A stretch of 57,233 nt of DNA from Calothrix sp. CSU_2_0 (GTDB lineage Bacteria > Cyanobacteriota > Cyanobacteriia > Cyanobacteriales > Nostocaceae): assembly GCA_012034595.1 (NCBI GenBank), contig JAAUPE010000030.1, positions 1 to 57,233 of the forward strand, read 5' to 3'. Numbering within the stretch: the stretch's first letter is position 1; each line of letters opens with the position of its first letter. This document shows, one piece after another, positions 1 to 8,846 of the stretch. The position numbers were made by a program, and so were the translations under genes. The notes under the pieces were generated by a model. That model was not told the DNA's origin and ran no database searches. It worked only from the letters and a program-made list of their open reading frames with translations.

Positions 1-412
1 CTCGGTTAGTTTTATTTGGATTAATTGAGTTTGGTATGCTGAAACCATTTTCAAAAATGGATATATTTTATTCGTATTCTAATTATATATCTATTGATGT
101 CTCCAAAATTATTTTAATATTTAGAAACAATAAAAAGCCGCGCTAGAAGCGCAGGGTTTTAAACCCATTTTTCTGATAAAATTTTGGATACCTATTTATA
201 TTGAAATTATTTGATTTCAAACCTCCCCTATTTAAACTTTACTGATTCCAAACCTCCCCTTTACAAGGGGAGGTGCTGTGATGACGGTGGGGTAATTTTA
301 TGCGTCTTTATCTTCAAATTGCCATACCACGGAGTAGTTGCCAAGGACATGACACTTTAATTATCTCACTCCCCAAGTTTTAAATTTTAATTTTAGTTAA
401 CTTCAGCTTGAT
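1..412. other. AT-rich intergenic region at window edge
   Basis: No coding region could be supported here. The stretch holds two copies of the word AACCTCCCCT about 38 bp apart; the second is part of a perfect 10-bp stem with a 3-nt loop (252-274). No T-run follows it, so it is a repeat-type palindrome rather than a clear terminator. It lies just downstream of the minus-strand gene ending at 413. Confidence 0.5.
252..274. repeat. Perfect 10-bp inverted repeat (hairpin)
   Basis: ACCTCCCCTT, spacer TAC, then AAGGGGAGGT. It may act as a transcript 3' end for the SPOR-like gene at 413, but there is no uridine tract, so this is not certain. Confidence 0.6.
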
Positions 413-1669
413 TTAAGGTTGACGAATTCTGGCATTGATACCCTTGGCTTTGACTTCATTCAACAATTGCTGCACTCCATTTTTATCCTTCATTGCACCC
501 AAAAGAATTAATTTTTTATCGTCCGATATATAAGCATCGGGAACAACTTTACGAGCATTTGCCAAAGCATTCGCATCACTATTATCGATAACTAGATGAT
601 AAAAACCATCGGCTGAAGGCTTGATTTCGGAAATCGGTACTGCCGGAGTTGGTATAGGTGATGGCAATGGTGAATTAATGGTTGCTGTTGGTGCTACTAA
701 TACGGTTTGTTGGGGAAGTTGCTGGATGGGTATTTGGGGTTGGGGTATTTGGTTTTGAATTGCTGGAGGATTGGTAGCTATTGGAGTTGAGTTTGATTTT
801 GGCTTCAAACCAACAACATCGTTAGGATTTTTAACTTCGGGAAATTCCTCTCTGGCAAGATTGGGATATTTCGGTACTGGTGCTACTCCCACATTTCCGG
901 TGGAAGTTTGCCCATTTTCTCCACCTTTTACGGAATTTTCACTTGCTGGATTATTGCGTTTAAACAATCCATCAAATCGAAATGGCAAGCCCTTGGGATT
1001 AATAACTGCATATGCCAAGATTAAACTTGCTGTTAACAATAATAGAATCGAACCAATCCCCAACGGCGAGAGTAAACTATGATTGTTGGCTTTTGGTCGT
1101 TTTTGCTCTTTTGGTGCTTCTTCGGTCAAACTCCGCAACAATGCTTCTGATGATTCGAGATAGTCATCAGGTTCGCTGGTAGGCGGTACTCCAAAGTTGC
1201 TATTATTTGACTCTGACGCAGTTTTTGCCTTTGCTGTTGGGACAATGCTGGCTGTTTGCGTTGCTTCTGTTGCTGTTACCCCATTTGCCGCAACTTTCGG
1301 AGTTTGTGAAGGTGGTGGGGGTGGAGGTGTGGGAATTTCTGTTACGTAGGTTGGAGGGAGGTTGGAATTATCGATCTGAGAAACGGGAGTTTCTTGACGT
1401 TCTGCACCAACTACAGACTGAGTTGTAGCTTCTGGAATATTATCTTGGTTATTTGTATGTGTAGGAATCGAATATTGTAGTTGACTACTAGTGAAATTGG
1501 CTGGCTGGGGTTGGCTAGATGTTCGAGATATACCTCGATATCGTCGGTATCTAGCTAGCTCGCGATCGAGTTGAACTTCTAAACTTGCCAGTGCTGCTGA
1601 GAGCGCTGGCTTTAAATTAGGTGTGCGAGAAAATTGATTGCTCGAATGCATTAGGGGGTTTTGACTCAT
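413..1669 (-). CDS. Single-pass membrane protein with SPOR-like C-terminus
   Basis: A 418-residue protein with a probably cytoplasmic N-terminal half rich in Ser, Thr, Gln and Pro (including a run of six prolines near residue 115). One transmembrane helix lies at about 203-223. A Pro/Gln/Asn-rich linker follows, then a folded-looking C-terminal stretch (about 355-418; begins GFYHLVIDNS, ends GINARIRQP) that resembles a SPOR domain. SPOR domains bind denuded peptidoglycan at division sites. This suggests a type II envelope protein with cell-wall contact, possibly at septa. The ATG start has a weak AAGG upstream. The family is inferred from architecture and the beta-alpha pattern of the tail; the exact orthologue is not recognised. 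Confidence 0.7.
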   Translation of the reverse strand: MSQNPLMHSSNQFSRTPNLKPALSAALASLEVQLDRELARYRRYRGISRTSSQPQPANFTSSQLQYSIPTHTNNQDNIPEATTQSVVGAERQETPVSQIDNSNLPPTYVTEIPTPPPPPPSQTPKVAANGVTATEATQTASIVPTAKAKTASESNNSNFGVPPTSEPDDYLESSEALLRSLTEEAPKEQKRPKANNHSLLSPLGIGSILLLLTASLILAYAVINPKGLPFRFDGLFKRNNPASENSVKGGENGQTSTGNVGVAPVPKYPNLAREEFPEVKNPNDVVGLKPKSNSTPIATNPPAIQNQIPQPQIPIQQLPQQTVLVAPTATINSPLPSPIPTPAVPISEIKPSADGFYHLVIDNSDANALANARKVVPDAYISDDKKLILLGAMKDKNGVQQLLNEVKAKGINARIRQP

Positions 1670-2017
1670 CTGTTTGCCTTCAACCTAATAATTACCAAAT
1701 TTAGATTTTAGATTTTAGATTTGATTTTGATACTATAGAAATCCTACTAAATCATTTATGAAAAATTTTAAGTAGCCATCATCAACTGTGTAGATCAATA
1801 ATGCATGAAAATGGATAATAAGCAATGGGCATTGAGATTCTGAAATTTCCCCTTGTCTCCTATTTACAAGTCACTGTGGGCAATGTCTACTTTCAATGCT
1901 CTTAACCTACCTATTGATGTACTAAGACTTGCGATATATTTTAGTGCCAATACTAGCGAAAATTAACATAGATATTGTGTATCGCCAAGCTGCATTTTTT
2001 GCGCTTCTACTGGCAAA
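1670..2017. other. Divergent intergenic region
   Basis: This lies between two divergent genes and must hold both promoters. Near 1697-1726 there is a short run of TTTAGATTTTAGATTTT-type tandem repeat, the same word family found before the aldehyde dehydrogenase gene at 37.5 kb. No other structure was recognised. Confidence 0.4.
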
Positions 2018-2587
2018 ATGTCTTTAAAATCGGTAAATGACGTTTTAAATATTTTAAAAGCTAAGGCTGTACTACAGGAACCGCCCATAACTGGATTGCT
2101 TCGATGCTGGCACGAAATCGTTGGTGATGTACTTGCACTTCAAACTCGTCCCGTTTCCATCCAGCGTCATCTTCTGAGGGTAGCGACTTCCAGTGCTGCT
2201 TGGGCACAAAACTTGACTTTTGAACGCAAACACTTGCTGATTAAAGTCAATCAAAAATTGGCGACTCCTGTTGCCGATATCCATTTTTCTACTGCTAGCT
2301 GGTATATTTCCCCGATTCGCAAAAAGCAGCCAGAATTAGCTTCACCAATTCAACACCCAAGTTATTTAGGTGAATCGATTAAGATAAGTAATCGGATCGC
2401 GACGGATGATTTTGTGGTGGATAGGGAAAAAGCAACATCTACAAACAAAGCCTTTGATGCCTGGGCAAATGCGGTCAAAGCGCGATCGCATAAATTACCG
2501 CTTTGTCCCCAATGTCAATGTCCCACTCCTCCGGGAGAACTCCAGCGTTGGGATGTATGTGCTTTATGTGCGGCAAAAAAGTTTTAG
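2018..2587 (+). CDS. DUF721/DciA-like protein with C-terminal zinc ribbon
   Basis: A 189-residue protein. Residues about 1-100 match the DUF721 (DciA-like) fold, with the segment LLRCWHEIVGDVLALQTRPV near the start and a nucleic-acid-binding type core. In many bacteria lacking DnaC or DnaI, DciA helps load the replicative helicase DnaB. Residues 163-189 contain two CxxC pairs (CPQC and CALC) about 15 residues apart, a likely zinc ribbon seen in cyanobacterial members. A helicase-loading role is family knowledge applied to a divergent member, so it is a hypothesis. The gene stands alone and is followed by a heptamer repeat array. Confidence 0.75.
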   Translation: MSLKSVNDVLNILKAKAVLQEPPITGLLRCWHEIVGDVLALQTRPVSIQRHLLRVATSSAAWAQNLTFERKHLLIKVNQKLATPVADIHFSTASWYISPIRKKQPELASPIQHPSYLGESIKISNRIATDDFVVDREKATSTNKAFDAWANAVKARSHKLPLCPQCQCPTPPGELQRWDVCALCAAKKF

Positions 2588-3113
2588 TGCAAAGACAATT
2601 TCCAAGTCAGAATTCAGGAGTCAGAATCAATCAGTGGGGTATTCAGACCCGCCAATGAATTGTTGCACGACCTGCCGCGTACAAGCAAGCTATATCCACA
2701 GTCCTACAGAATACCCAACTCAATCCTGACTCCTAACTCCTGACTCCTAACTCCTGACTCCTAACTCCTAACTCCTGACTCCTAACTCCTAACTCCTGTT
2801 TATAATCACTACTAAAAATCAACAAATTTTATATCTTTCGGGAGAAGAATTAATCGGAGTTAAATTCATAGTCGTTTACTTTACTTTGATCCCAATTAGG
2901 TTTACCTGGCTTTAACCTACGATAAAGAAGCTAAATGTATCATTTTCGTAATCAAAAGTTTGAAAAATATAACGCAAATCTAAAAAGAATATAAAGCTCT
3001 TTTTTTGATTGGGATCGCGAAAACCTGTGCTAAATAATGATTTGTTGCCTATTATCCGTATTTATATCTAAAAGGAAAATAAATGAAAATAAATAGACGG
3101 AAACTATGCCTAA
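2588..3113 (+). other. Intergenic region with heptamer array and leader ORF
   Basis: It contains the 7-bp tandem array at 2724-2798. Near its right end there is a good ribosome-binding site (AAAGGA, about 3071-3076) placed before an ATG at 3083. That ATG opens a 25-codon ORF ending at 3160, in a different frame from, and overlapping, the gene at 3114. Whether the short ORF is translated is unknown. Confidence 0.45.
2724..2798. repeat. Short tandemly repeated repetitive sequence (7 bp, about 10 copies)
   Basis: Tandem units TCCTGAC and TCCTAAC mixed over about 75 bp. Heptameric STRRs of this type are typical of filamentous cyanobacteria. Related TAACTCC words recur at 39.13-39.16 kb and 43.05-43.10 kb. 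Confidence 0.9.
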
Positions 3114-3449
3114 ATGGCTCTCAACATGAAGAACATAAAATTCTTGACTTCTGCCTGTAAATATTGCCGCTATTACAACCCAGAAGGTCGTCGTGGGGGC
3201 AATTGTCAGCAACTAGGGGCACCAGTTTTAGGAAATTGGAAAGCTTGTTCTTTGGCTTTACCACCCTTTGCTCCATCATGGGAAACTTTGGAAGAAGTTT
3301 GGATACTACCCCAGCCTAAGCCAGTGTTAGCTTCAAGTATTAACCAAAATGCGATACTTGTAAAAAAATCACAAATGGCTATGACGCAGGTAAAGCAGAG
3401 TAGTTTACATAGTTCGGAACTAGCCGAGGCTAAGACTTTAGTGGTTTAA
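3114..3449 (+). CDS. Conserved cyanobacterial cysteine-rich small protein, function unknown
   Basis: A 111-residue protein; an alternative start is the in-frame ATG at 3126. The N-terminal half is dense in apparently conserved residues: CKYCRYY, then PEGRRGGNCQQLGAPV, then WKACSLALPPFAPSW. Four cysteines arranged as CxxC plus two single Cys could bind a metal or form disulfides. The C-terminal 45 residues look disordered. I recognise the pattern as a cyanobacterial family of unknown function and will not assign a role. Starts at 3114 and 3126 both lack a close Shine-Dalgarno; the best one upstream serves the overlapping 25-codon ORF starting at 3083. Confidence 0.75.
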   Translation: MALNMKNIKFLTSACKYCRYYNPEGRRGGNCQQLGAPVLGNWKACSLALPPFAPSWETLEEVWILPQPKPVLASSINQNAILVKKSQMAMTQVKQSSLHSSELAEAKTLVV

Positions 3450-3668
3450 TTTTTAATTATATTTCGATTCTCGTAAAAATTTTTGTACTGACAGTGTTAT
3501 TTTCGAGTATAAATGCTCAATAACTACTGATTTTCATCATTTAGTGTTGTTTTGGTTGAATTTTGGCTGAGTTAAAAAAATTGAGCAAGTTGATAGATAT
3601 TAGAAGAAGTCGCACCTAAAATTAGAAAGGTGCGATTTCTTATGGTCGATAAATACGGGATGAAAAAA

Positions 3669-4502
3669 TTAAGGTAGCCAGGGGAAGGAACGGAAATTGG
3701 GCGATCGCTTCTCTAAAAATGCCTGTTTTCCTTCGGTACCTTCTTCTGTCATGTAATAAAGTAAAGTTGCGTTTCCAGCAAGTTCTTGTAAACCAGCTTG
3801 TCCATCGCAGTCGGCATTGAAAGCTGCTTTTAAACAACGAATTGCAATTGGACTTTTTTCTAAAATCTCTTTTGCCCATTGGATACCTTCAGCTTCGAGT
3901 TGTTCTACAGGTACAACTGTATTGACTAAACCCATATCCAAAGCTTGTTTTGCATCATATTGTCGGCAAAGAAACCAAATTTCTCGCGCTTTTTTCTGCC
4001 CGACAATGCGAGCGAGGTAGCTGGCACCAAATCCACCATCAAAACTACCAACTTTAGGTCCGGTTTGCCCGAAAATTGCGTTATCAGCTGCGATCGTTAA
4101 GTCGCAAATTAAATGCAGTACATGTCCCCCACCAATTGCATATCCAGCCACTAAGGCAATGACAACCTTTGGCATTGAGCGGATGAGACGTTGTAAATCT
4201 AATACATTTAAACGGGGTGTACCTTCTTCGTCGATATAACCTGCTTGTCCGCGCACGCTTTGGTCTCCACCCGAACAAAAGGCATATTTCCCATCAGTAT
4301 GGGGTCCGTAGCCAGTAAATAATACTACTCCAATCCTTGTATCTTCACGAGCATTAGAAAAAGCATCGTACAGTTCAAATACGGTTTTTGGACGAAAGGC
4401 ATTACGTTTGTGGGGACGATTGATGGTTATTTTCGCAATACCATCGGCTTTGTGATAAAGAATATCTTCGTAGGTTTTGGCTGTTTGCCAGTCGATTTGC
4501 AT
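3669..4502 (-). CDS. menB: 1,4-dihydroxy-2-naphthoyl-CoA synthase
   Basis: A 277-residue crotonase-fold enzyme that cyclises O-succinylbenzoyl-CoA to 1,4-dihydroxy-2-naphthoyl-CoA. In cyanobacteria this leads to phylloquinone, the photosystem I A1 cofactor. Diagnostic stretches are [10 protein letters not shown] near the start, the oxyanion-hole segment [12 protein letters not shown] and [20 protein letters not shown], all characteristic of MenB rather than generic enoyl-CoA hydratases. Length is normal for the family. The ATG start begins MQIDWQ. No other men genes are adjacent in this window, so it appears as a separate unit. Confidence 0.95.
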   Translation of the reverse strand: MQIDWQTAKTYEDILYHKADGIAKITINRPHKRNAFRPKTVFELYDAFSNAREDTRIGVVLFTGYGPHTDGKYAFCSGGDQSVRGQAGYIDEEGTPRLNVLDLQRLIRSMPKVVIALVAGYAIGGGHVLHLICDLTIAADNAIFGQTGPKVGSFDGGFGASYLARIVGQKKAREIWFLCRQYDAKQALDMGLVNTVVPVEQLEAEGIQWAKEILEKSPIAIRCLKAAFNADCDGQAGLQELAGNATLLYYMTEEGTEGKQAFLEKRSPNFRSFPWLP

Positions 4503-4632
4503 AAAGGGAAATAACCGCGAATTAGGGAATAGTTATTAATTTACGGGAAATTTGTCCTTGGCAAAAAATTTTATTCCAGCATTCACTCGCATAGCGAACT
4601 AATGTTTACGATCGCAGTCTTTAAATACTAAA

Positions 4633-4660
4633 TATCCCCGACTTGATGAAGTTGGGGATA
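4633..4660 (-). terminator. Stem-loop after the hlyD-like gene
   Basis: A 12-bp stem with one mismatch (TATCCCC arms) and a 4-nt loop sits about 45 bp beyond the hlyD-like stop on the minus strand. It is followed there by the weak tract TTTAGTATTT. It could end that transcript; the poor T-run keeps confidence low. Confidence 0.4.
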
Positions 4661-4703
4661 TGGGGATGTATCGCGATCGCCAAAAATCATTTAGTACGAA
4701 TCA

Positions 4704-5777
4704 TCACTCTGCCGACATTCCGGGGGCAATTCGCGATTCAAAATCTTTGATACTATCGGGTTCAAACACAACCTTGACAGGAATACGACGAATATTATTA
4801 TTCGACTGGTTGAAGTTATTGGTATAATTGTTGACTGGGTTGGTGCTATTTGGGGAAGGAACAGCAACACTATTAACTGGACTTGGAGACACGCTTTCGA
4901 CTTTCCCCACAAATTTACGGCTAGGAAAAGCAGCGATTTTAATTTCCGCTTTTTGTCCTGGTTGGATTCTTTCTAATTGATTTTCGGGGAAATTTGCCAC
5001 AATCCACGGGTTGGGTTGGACTATTTCGAGTAAGGTTTGTCCGGGTTGAACTTGTTGTCCTACACGAATATTAACATTGCTAATTTGACCAGGTGCGATC
5101 GCGTTGATGTTAGCGTAAGAAAGTTGAAGTTCGGCTTGTTTGAGTTCAACTTGTCTTTGGGTGACAGTTGCCAGTGCAGCTTTATATTGCTGACGGTTGA
5201 CTTCGATTTGTTTGCTAACACTTTGGGGTAGTTTTGGCAGAACTAGTCTTGGTTGATTTCCAGGAATTGGACTTAGGGGTTCGGAAATAATTGTTGGGGG
5301 AACGTTATTAATATTTTCCCGTGCGACTTCTGCTTGTTGTTTAGCAACATCCAAAGCAGCTTTTGCTTGGGTAACTGATGCTTGAATTTCGCGAGGATCG
5401 AGTTTAATAAGAACGGTTCCTGGGTTAACTGCTTCGTTATCTTTGACCGTAACTTGGGTGACAATTCCCGCAACGCGAGATGTGACTGGATAACTATCGG
5501 CACTGGTATAAGCAACATCGGTTGTCAGATGGTACTTGCTGTATTGCGTCCAACGGTAATGATAAATTCCCGATGCGATCGCGCCTGCACCTAAAATTAC
5601 ACCAATAACTATTTTGGGCAACATCTGACGAAAACCAGATTTTTTCCCTTTATCTGTCGTGTTTGAAACATCAACCGGAGTTATGGCAGTAACATCTCCA
5701 CCATCAAGAGGAGTTGGTTGTTCGTCGGTATCTATTACTTGCTGTGTACTTTGAGAAGAATCAATACTTTCCATCAT
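4704..5777 (-). CDS. HlyD/EmrA-type membrane fusion protein, frameshifted at the extreme C-terminus
   Basis: A periplasmic adaptor subunit of a tripartite efflux or secretion pump. Residues about 1-30 are cytoplasmic, a membrane anchor follows (IVIGVILGAGAIASGIYHY), then the biotinyl-lipoyl half-motif (SRVAGIVTQVTVKDNEAV), a coiled-coil hairpin rich in Gln and Ala, the second lipoyl half and a beta-barrel. The start is set at the first ATG; a longer frame opens only at a TTG at 5795. The protein stops at GMSAE. Adding one base in the Glu codon would restore the typical family ending VMIRTK and a stop at 4687, so the last residues look lost by a 1-nt deletion. No partner transporter gene is adjacent. 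Confidence 0.85.
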   Translation of the reverse strand: MMESIDSSQSTQQVIDTDEQPTPLDGGDVTAITPVDVSNTTDKGKKSGFRQMLPKIVIGVILGAGAIASGIYHYRWTQYSKYHLTTDVAYTSADSYPVTSRVAGIVTQVTVKDNEAVNPGTVLIKLDPREIQASVTQAKAALDVAKQQAEVARENINNVPPTIISEPLSPIPGNQPRLVLPKLPQSVSKQIEVNRQQYKAALATVTQRQVELKQAELQLSYANINAIAPGQISNVNIRVGQQVQPGQTLLEIVQPNPWIVANFPENQLERIQPGQKAEIKIAAFPSRKFVGKVESVSPSPVNSVAVPSPNSTNPVNNYTNNFNQSNNNIRRIPVKVVFEPDSIKDFESRIAPGMSAE

Positions 5778-6152
5778 CGACCTACGTCTTGGCAAAAATT
5801 GGTATGGTTATAGATTCAGTTAGTTAACAGGATGATATTCCAGCTAGTCAAGACTATACGGAACTGTACTTAATTGAATTTTGCTAAACCTGACACACTC
5901 TAGATTCAGCCATAAAATACATTTTTCCGCAATAAATTCAATTAAATATTCCCATGACCCAGATTTGCCCCACATGTTTATTGAACCACAAGCACTTGTT
6001 TAATTTTCCTTCAGGATTTGATTCTTAATTTTTAAATTAGGTTATTGGAGATTAGGTATTTATTTTCTTTTTTCATTCTTCCTTTCCCCTAGCCCCGTTT
6101 CCTGCTAACTTAACGATTGGGAAGTATTAAATATTGAGTTTAATTTAATTTC
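5778..6152. other. Divergent promoter region between the HlyD-like gene and chlM
   Basis: About 375 bp of AT-rich DNA separate two divergent genes, so both promoters must lie here. I could not assign -10/-35 pairs or a named operator with confidence, and no repeat array is present. Confidence 0.4.
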
Positions 6153-6839
6153 ATGAACGCAGCTGACGATAAAACAATTGTTAAAGATTATTTCAACTCC
6201 ACGGGTTTTGACCGTTGGAAACGCATCTATGGCGATGGTGAAGTCAATAAAGTCCAGCTTGATATCCGCAATGGACATCAACAAACCGTTGAGAAGGTGA
6301 TTAACTGGTTCAAATCTGATGCAAATCTGCCAGAGATTTCTGTATGCGATGCTGGTTGTGGTGTGGGTAGTCTGAGCATTCCCCTCGCGGAAATAGGTGC
6401 TAAGGTGTTCGCTAGCGATATTTCTGAGGCAATGGTTGGTGAAGCTAAGGAACGTGCCCTGAAGCTCTTTGGAAACAACGATAATCCCACATTTGCTGTC
6501 CAAGATTTAGAAGGATTAACTGGCAAATATCATACGGTTGTTTGTCTCGATGTTCTGATTCATTATCCCCAAGATAAAGCCGCAGAAATGATTTGCCATT
6601 TATGTTCTTTATCTGAGTCTCGAATTATACTTAGCTTTGCCCCAAAAACCTGTGCTTTAAGTTTACTCAAAAAGATTGGTAGCTTTTTTCCTGGTGCTAG
6701 CAAAGCCACTCGTGCCTATCTTCATAAAGAAGCAAATATCGTTAAATTTTTAGAAGATAATGGCTTTAGCATCGAACGTAACGAAATGACCAAAACTCGA
6801 TTTTATTTTTCGCGATTATTGGAAGCTGTACGTAAGTGA
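6153..6839 (+). CDS. chlM: Magnesium-protoporphyrin IX methyltransferase
   Basis: A 228-residue SAM-dependent methyltransferase that methylates the C13 propionate of Mg-protoporphyrin IX, the step after Mg-chelatase in chlorophyll synthesis. SAM motif I reads VCDAGCGVGSLSIPLA, and the N-terminal stretch DYFNSTGFDRWKRIYGDG is characteristic of BchM/ChlM. The later segments VCLDVLIHYPQ and the C-terminal RFYFSRLLE also fit the family. Length is normal. It is transcribed divergently from the hlyD-like gene, with no other chlorophyll genes next to it. Confidence 0.95.
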   Translation: MNAADDKTIVKDYFNSTGFDRWKRIYGDGEVNKVQLDIRNGHQQTVEKVINWFKSDANLPEISVCDAGCGVGSLSIPLAEIGAKVFASDISEAMVGEAKERALKLFGNNDNPTFAVQDLEGLTGKYHTVVCLDVLIHYPQDKAAEMICHLCSLSESRIILSFAPKTCALSLLKKIGSFFPGASKATRAYLHKEANIVKFLEDNGFSIERNEMTKTRFYFSRLLEAVRK

Positions 6840-7010
6840 GGCTAAAATCGCGGCAAAATACTCAGATAATTTTTGCTGCGATGATTTAAGTGCGTTATTA
6901 ACAACCACGGATACCCCTTTGCCATTAAGCTAAGTCACTTTTGCGACACGCTTGGCGTAGCTTGCTACTTACAGAAGCCCTTCGTGTACTCGCTCTGCGT
7001 CTAGGTGACG

Positions 7011-7607
7011 TTAATTGCCTTTGATGGATTGCGTGAAGTCATTTACAGCATCATATTGGTCAGGACAATCAAGGTATTTCAACAGTAACGTGGTATCTAA
7101 GTCTGGAAAGAAACTGCTACGAGCAATTTCTTCGTACTCTCCATCTGTGTTTAAATAAAATACTCGCAGTTCTTTAGATTTCCAAAACCAAACTTCAGGT
7201 ACTTTTTTCGGTTTGTAAAGCTCTTTTCTGTTAATGCTACCACTGCTGACTATAACTTCGATAACAATATCAGGTGTTTCCTTGTTCGTGCCGATGCAGT
7301 AAGACTCATCGGGAGTACCTGAAGCATAGCCAGGTTCTTCTAGGGTAAATCCACCACGCTTATAAAACCTTAGTCCCTTTTTCCTCATGTAAGCTTCTAA
7401 CAGCAAGCCTAAGGTGCTTTTTACATACTCGTGTTTATCCCCGATTGGAGCCATAATTTCTAGTACTCCTGCTAAATAAGTTAGTTTTACTTCTCGGTTA
7501 TCTAACAGAGGTATCTCGATAGCTTTGAATTGCTCCCAAGAAACACCGAGCAAAGTTACTACTTTTTCTTCTAATGGCTGGTCTAAAATTTGGATGCTCA
7601 TAATCAT
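7011..7607 (-). CDS. Uma2-family (PD-(D/E)XK nuclease-like) protein
   Basis: A 198-residue member of the Uma2 (DUF820) family, heavily expanded in cyanobacteria. The restriction-endonuclease-like core is visible as TPDIVIEVIVSS followed by a Lys after about 8 residues, which supplies the D-E-K metal site. The N-terminal REVKLTYLAGVLEIMAP strand is also typical. The biological role of the family is not established. The start may be the first ATG or the ATG two codons later. A second family member lies at the right end of the window. Confidence 0.85.
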   Translation of the reverse strand: MIMSIQILDQPLEEKVVTLLGVSWEQFKAIEIPLLDNREVKLTYLAGVLEIMAPIGDKHEYVKSTLGLLLEAYMRKKGLRFYKRGGFTLEEPGYASGTPDESYCIGTNKETPDIVIEVIVSSGSINRKELYKPKKVPEVWFWKSKELRVFYLNTDGEYEEIARSSFFPDLDTTLLLKYLDCPDQYDAVNDFTQSIKGN

Positions 7608-7675
7608 TTTTTTTGCAAACAGCCTAGATTTAACTATATTGCCATTCTATTCAGGTGTTAAAAATATTAAACATT

Positions 7676-7695
7676 AAAAGTGCGATCGCACTTTT
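7676..7695. repeat. HIP1-centred perfect palindrome
   Basis: AAAAGTGCGATCGCACTTTT is a 20-bp perfect palindrome around a HIP1 octamer, followed by more T on the plus strand. It lies between two divergent genes, so a terminator role is unlikely on either strand. Confidence 0.6.
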
Positions 7696-7860
7696 TTGGA
7701 TTTAGCCACACCCTTGATAATTTGTCTATGTTATCAGAAAAATTTTGTACGATACCAGCAAGTGGAATCATAATCCCTAATCCCCAATTAATAAATTTAG
7801 TGGTACAGATTCGCAAGTAAAGTTAGAATCGCAAACGAGGTTCAAGTCTGAAAAGAAATT

Positions 7861-8349
7861 ATGAAGACTGCTGAAAAATTGGCTTCAAGTTGGTTGCTTA
7901 TACTTGGCTTTATGTTTCTCACCATCTCCACGACATCGATGGTTGAAAAAAATAGTGCCAGCAAATCGATAAATCCACGATTAGATCGAGATGGATACCT
8001 TGTCTTTACATCTCCAACTTATGTATCTGAGTTGAGTAATAAAGCCCTTCAGGGATTTATCTTTGGGGTTCCCTGTACTGTTCTCGGTGGATGGATGGCA
8101 CTTTCTTTATACCGACAGGGTAAACAGGAAAAAAAAGCACTTAAACAACAAACAGACGATCGCTTGCAATCGCTTTTTTACCAGATGGTACAGGAAAACC
8201 ACGGACGTGTCACTTTGTTGAGGTTTGCGATGCAGTCCCAATTACCCCCAACTACTGCAAAAGATTATTTAGACGATAAAGCTAAAGAATTTAACGCGAA
8301 TTTCAAAATCAGCGAAGAAGGGGCTGTATCCTACTTTTTTGAAGTCTAG
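7861..8349 (+). CDS. Conserved small membrane protein, function unknown
   Basis: A 162-residue protein with a hydrophobic segment at about 10-26 and a second at about 65-85, separated by a 40-residue polar loop containing YLVFTSPTYVSEL. The C-terminal half is soluble and charged (KQEKKALKQQTDDRLQ, then NHGRVTLLRFAMQSQLPP). It looks like a two-helix membrane anchor carrying a cytoplasmic domain; the LLRFAMQSQLPPTTAKDYLD stretch could be a small helix-turn-helix or winged-helix fold. The family is not recognised by name. The DUF423 gene follows 45 bp downstream on the same strand, suggesting a shared transcript. Confidence 0.7.
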   Translation: MKTAEKLASSWLLILGFMFLTISTTSMVEKNSASKSINPRLDRDGYLVFTSPTYVSELSNKALQGFIFGVPCTVLGGWMALSLYRQGKQEKKALKQQTDDRLQSLFYQMVQENHGRVTLLRFAMQSQLPPTTAKDYLDDKAKEFNANFKISEEGAVSYFFEV

Positions 8350-8394
8350 AATTTGGCGGTAAGCACCACAGTTCTTACCGTTTAAAGTAAATCT

Positions 8395-8805
8395 ATGAAG
8401 CAAATATTTTTGAGTATAGCAGCAATATTAGGTGGTTTATCAGTTGCTGCGGGTGCGTTTGCAAGTCATTCGCTACGGGGACAAATTAGCGATCGCATTA
8501 TAGATAGTGGCTACCACCAACGCGCTTTGGAAATTTTTGAAGTTGGTACTCGCTACCAAATGTACCATGCCCTGGCACTCCTCGCCGTTGCTATTCTGCT
8601 CAAAAATCAGCCATCCCCCAGCAAAAGTCTAATTGTTAGCGGATGGCTATTTATTATTGGAATTCTGCTATTTTCAGGCAGTCTTTATGCTCTAAGTCTC
8701 ACCACAATCGCTGGTTTAGGTTTAATTACACCGATTGGTGGAGTTGCCCTTATTTGCGGTTGGGGTGCTTTAGCAATCAGTGCTATGGGGGAAAGCAGGG
8801 ATTAA
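8395..8805 (+). CDS. DUF423 family membrane protein
   Basis: A 136-residue four-helix membrane protein of the DUF423 (YgdD/YwdK) family. The signature is a glycine-rich first helix with GAFASHSL, followed by YQMYHALALLAVAIL, and a last helix ending PIGGVALICGWGALAI. The family's function is unknown. It is 45 bp downstream of the small membrane protein gene and converges on recA. Confidence 0.88.
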   Translation: MKQIFLSIAAILGGLSVAAGAFASHSLRGQISDRIIDSGYHQRALEIFEVGTRYQMYHALALLAVAILLKNQPSPSKSLIVSGWLFIIGILLFSGSLYALSLTTIAGLGLITPIGGVALICGWGALAISAMGESRD

Positions 8806-8846
8806 GGGAAAGAAAAGGTGAAAGGGAAAAGAGAACTCCTAACTCC

